In this document: positions 61,899 to 64,000 of the stretch, in pieces
How the letters are laid out: every line of letters starts with the position of its first letter
Position numbering within the stretch: position 1 is the first letter of the stretch
Assembly: GCF_014904695.1 (NCBI RefSeq)
Contig: NZ_JACXXN010000007.1
Location: forward strand, 186,001-250,000
Direction of reading: 5' to 3'
Source: Nostoc sp. MG11
Lineage (GTDB): Bacteria > Cyanobacteriota > Cyanobacteriia > Cyanobacteriales > Nostocaceae
DNA length: 64,000 nt
Notes under the pieces: generated by a model
What the model saw: the letters and a program-made list of their open reading frames with translations, nothing else
What the model was told of the DNA's origin: nothing
The model's database searches: none
Made by a program: the position numbers and the translations under genes

Positions 61899-62603
61899 CT
61901 ACTTAAAAAGTGGAATAATCCAGGCAGCCGTAATGCTGAGCAATACTATAAACTCTATGACAGTCAGTGCAAGCGTTGACTGGAAGTAGTTTGGCCATGA
62001 ATCCCGACGCAGGTTTGACCACCATCTGGAGAGATGAGTAGACCACAGAGCAGGACTATCTTTGTCACGGAATTGCCAATTTAGCATTGATAGTAGTAGC
62101 GGTAGTCCACCCACCTTTGCATTCATGAGGATGTGAAGAGCGATAGAAACAACCATAATCACCCAGGCAATTAAGTGTGCGTGGTACCAGGTATGATTGA
62201 GTTCTCCTCTTGGTAGCCATGTTTCATCCATCATCTTGCCGCTGAAAAGCGCAAAGTTTAATGCAAAAAGCACAAACGTGTTGGTAAAACGGTTTAACGT
62301 ATACCACCAAATTGGTTTACCAACTTGAGCTAATTTAGAGAAAGAATTGGGTTGAATAAGCCGCCTTTGCCCCAGATGAAACGCATAGAGAACAAAGATA
62401 GGGAAAATTAGCAATGTACACAGCCCAAAGGTTCCGTGCAAACCTTCAATGTCTTTATAGGAAGGAAGCGGAATTCTTCCCCATCGACCATCATAAAGAT
62501 CATAAGTCCAGAAAGCGGTTAAAATTGCAGCAATGAGAAAAAGACTAGTGAGTCCATGCAGAATCCGCAGGAGCAGCGGTTGATAAGGCTGAGTTGATTT
62601 CAT
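61899..62603 (-). CDS. Cytochrome b561/cytochrome b-domain membrane protein
   Basis: 234 aa, four main transmembrane helices. Candidate haem His: RILHGLTSLF (about 16), EGLHGTFGLC (about 56), YHAHLIAWVI (about 143) and SIALHILMNAK (about 158), the pattern of two b haems in cytochrome b/b6-like proteins. Might transfer electrons across the membrane. Located between two copies of a duplicated Uma2/phosphoesterase junction, on the minus strand. ATG 62603; a TTG is one codon earlier. Confidence 0.8.
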   Translation of the reverse strand: MKSTQPYQPLLLRILHGLTSLFLIAAILTAFWTYDLYDGRWGRIPLPSYKDIEGLHGTFGLCTLLIFPIFVLYAFHLGQRRLIQPNSFSKLAQVGKPIWWYTLNRFTNTFVLFALNFALFSGKMMDETWLPRGELNHTWYHAHLIAWVIMVVSIALHILMNAKVGGLPLLLSMLNWQFRDKDSPALWSTHLSRWWSNLRRDSWPNYFQSTLALTVIEFIVLLSITAAWIIPLFK

Positions 62604-62798
62604 CAAATAAAATTCTTACTAATACGCGCTAGCTTTTGCAGAGCAGTTTCACTCTTCATCTTGCAATTCTGAGTGCGATCGCCCCATAATAAAGCTTTCT
62701 AGCAGCTTCGCTGCGTTAACTGGAAAAATACGGCAGATTAGACTTATAAGTGCTAACCGTGCCAAATTAGCTCGCTTTTATACCCACATCCTGCACCT

Positions 62799-62888
62799 CA
62801 ACTAGCACAATTAGAGTTACAACAAGAACGCCAACCGGCTGAACGGTTGGCAGAAATACTGCGATCGCTTGATGTTGATTTAGAATGA
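62799..62888 (+). pseudogene. Uma2 C-terminal coiled-coil fragment
   Basis: Reads QLAQLELQQERQPAERLAEI then LRSLDVDLE and TGA, closely matching the end of the Uma2 protein at 60942-61700 (LEQERQRAERLAERLRSLGMDVD). No upstream Uma2 domain is present, so it is a truncated duplicate. Confidence 0.75.
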
Positions 62889-62896
62889 ATTAGCGA

Positions 62897-64000
62897 TTAT
62901 TTCAACTTAAATTCATCAAATTTTACAACCTCTGAATCTGGCTTGCGGGTATCAAAACGATAACTGCTTACCGTACCTGTCCCTGTATCAAAGATACTAA
63001 AAACCGTAATATCCTTACTGGCAATATAGGGCATCGGTTTACCATCTTCGCCTAGCAAGGGTGCGATCGCTGGTACTATAGGTTCTAAACCATTAGGATT
63101 GCCTTGCTTAACATAATCCTCGTGATACCCAGTTGGCACTTCGCGTTTTCTTTCACCCCAAGCAGCGCCATAAGTATTACCAACATTAGATGTTTCTAGA
63201 AAATGCATTCCATTAGGACTAACAAAGCGGTTCCACAAATGGGAATGTCCATAGAATACCAATTGCACATCAGCCGTTTCTAGCAAGGGGACAACATCGC
63301 GGATAATATAATCTGCGTCTTTGGGGTATTCGTAACGTACTGCCTTGATTTTGCCATCATCCCGTTCAATTATCTGTACTGGGTCTGTATATGCAGGGAC
63401 GATATTATCACCCAGAGTGTGAGGTGGATGATGAAACATCACAACTTTGTATTTTGCTTGTTTAAACTCAGGGCTATTTATTTCTGCTTCTAACCAATTG
63501 TATTGCTTGCTGCCTTTAGCAATTGGCTCATAAATAATCTGTCCATAACCCCACTTTTCAGGATTATTTAAATCTTTTTCTGCTTCCCGATATCTACCTT
63601 TATTCTTTCCATCTAAGCTGGCAGTCCGCCACATATTAGTAACATACAGTACCACTAAACGCACATCACCAAAGCTGACTGCATAATACCTTTTTCCACC
63701 CTCTTTACTTTTTGGGAGAGTAAAAATTTCTTCGTAAGTAAAAGTATTAAAAGAATTATCTATTAGGGATTTATCGCTATACAATTTTTGGGCGACTGCA
63801 CGGGGAATCGTATTATCAAATTCATTGTTTAAACTTCCCGTACTAGCAAACCGTCCCATGACCTCATGATTGCCAATGCAAGGAAACATAGGTGCATATT
63901 GAATGATTTTCCCGCCAGTGTAAGTTGTCTTATCGCCATTATGAGTTATTTCATATTTGGCACGACCTTGTAAACCGGGAAACAATGCACCACCACTATT
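62897..64000 (-). CDS. Calcineurin-like metallophosphoesterase (5' end outside window)
   Basis: At least 368 aa; the frame is open through the window edge, so the N-terminus with the first metal Asp/His is not seen. Visible motifs: FPCIGNHEVMG (GNHE), MFHHPPHTLG (His) and LVFYGHSHLWNRF (GHxH), with VSFGDVRLVVLY between. Long C-terminal region with FSIFDTGTGTVSSYRFDT. Resembles purple-acid-phosphatase or secreted phosphoesterase types. Its last 20 codons are duplicated at 61712-61772. Confidence 0.88.
   Translation of the reverse strand, partial: NSGGALFPGLQGRAKYEITHNGDKTTYTGGKIIQYAPMFPCIGNHEVMGRFASTGSLNNEFDNTIPRAVAQKLYSDKSLIDNSFNTFTYEEIFTLPKSKEGGKRYYAVSFGDVRLVVLYVTNMWRTASLDGKNKGRYREAEKDLNNPEKWGYGQIIYEPIAKGSKQYNWLEAEINSPEFKQAKYKVVMFHHPPHTLGDNIVPAYTDPVQIIERDDGKIKAVRYEYPKDADYIIRDVVPLLETADVQLVFYGHSHLWNRFVSPNGMHFLETSNVGNTYGAAWGERKREVPTGYHEDYVKQGNPNGLEPIVPAIAPLLGEDGKPMPYIASKDITVFSIFDTGTGTVSSYRFDTRKPDSEVVKFDEFKLK

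Overview
The window looks like chromosomal DNA of a filamentous, probably heterocyst-forming (Nostocales-type) cyanobacterium. Taxon-level evidence comes from psbY, CP12, an NdhF-family NDH-1 subunit, a CydAB quinol oxidase, a Mnx/GDT1-type Mn exporter, DUF3177, DUF3285 and TIGR02652 proteins. The HIP1 octamer GCGATCGC is very frequent. 7-bp tandem repeats, small dispersed palindromic repeats, MITE-like elements and Uma2-family genes are also common. The exact genus cannot be fixed from the sequence alone.

Layout. 1-3.2 kb: a Tat-exported beta-carbonic anhydrase directly downstream of ndhF (inorganic carbon uptake). 3.2-6.8 kb: accessory stretch with decayed copies of a small membrane protein, a Uma2 gene, a 21-bp repeat array and a pentapeptide-repeat membrane protein with a long Ala/Val low-complexity tract. 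6.8-13.5 kb: a divergent release-factor-2 paralogue, true prfB, DUF3285, ybeY, dgkA, rpsU, trpG/pabA and an exported MBL-fold protein. 13.6-21.6 kb: mainly minus-strand genes (FG-GAP repeat protein, map, cupredoxin, double M16 peptidase, VOC protein, TIGR02652). 21.8-30.7 kb: gamma-carbonic anhydrase-like protein, psbY, folC, a sugar-type ABC binding lipoprotein and the type IV pilus run pilM-N-O-Q. 30.8-34 kb: broken toxin-antitoxin genes and a Uma2 gene split by a TnpB element. 34.4-42.5 kb: hupB, cobD, an unusual flavoprotein, a repeat-dense spacer, a phytol-kinase-like protein, trmB, a metallophosphoesterase and a FIST protein. 42.8-53.9 kb: CP12, DUF3177, small accessory genes (DUF6888/6887, GNAT, BrnTA), cbiD, guaA, cydAB and a HcyBio (DUF39) protein. 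54-64 kb: hypothetical proteins, a TPR protein, mnx behind a probable yybP-ykoY Mn riboswitch, Uma2 genes, sdhA, a cytochrome b561-like protein and a partial phosphoesterase.

Main points of interest. (1) A tandem RF2 paralogue has lost both the GGQ and SPF motifs, yet keeps the CTT-TGA-C programmed +1 frameshift site also seen in prfB next door. (2) A yybP-ykoY-like leader precedes the Mnx gene. (3) A TnpB element interrupts a Uma2 gene, and the original reading frame can be rebuilt across it. (4) Intergenic-type repeats have entered three conserved enzymes in frame (M16 peptidase, FolC, CobD) and disrupted a vapC gene. (5) Several MITE-like elements and repeat families recur in the window. 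All calls come from reading the sequence; no database search was run.
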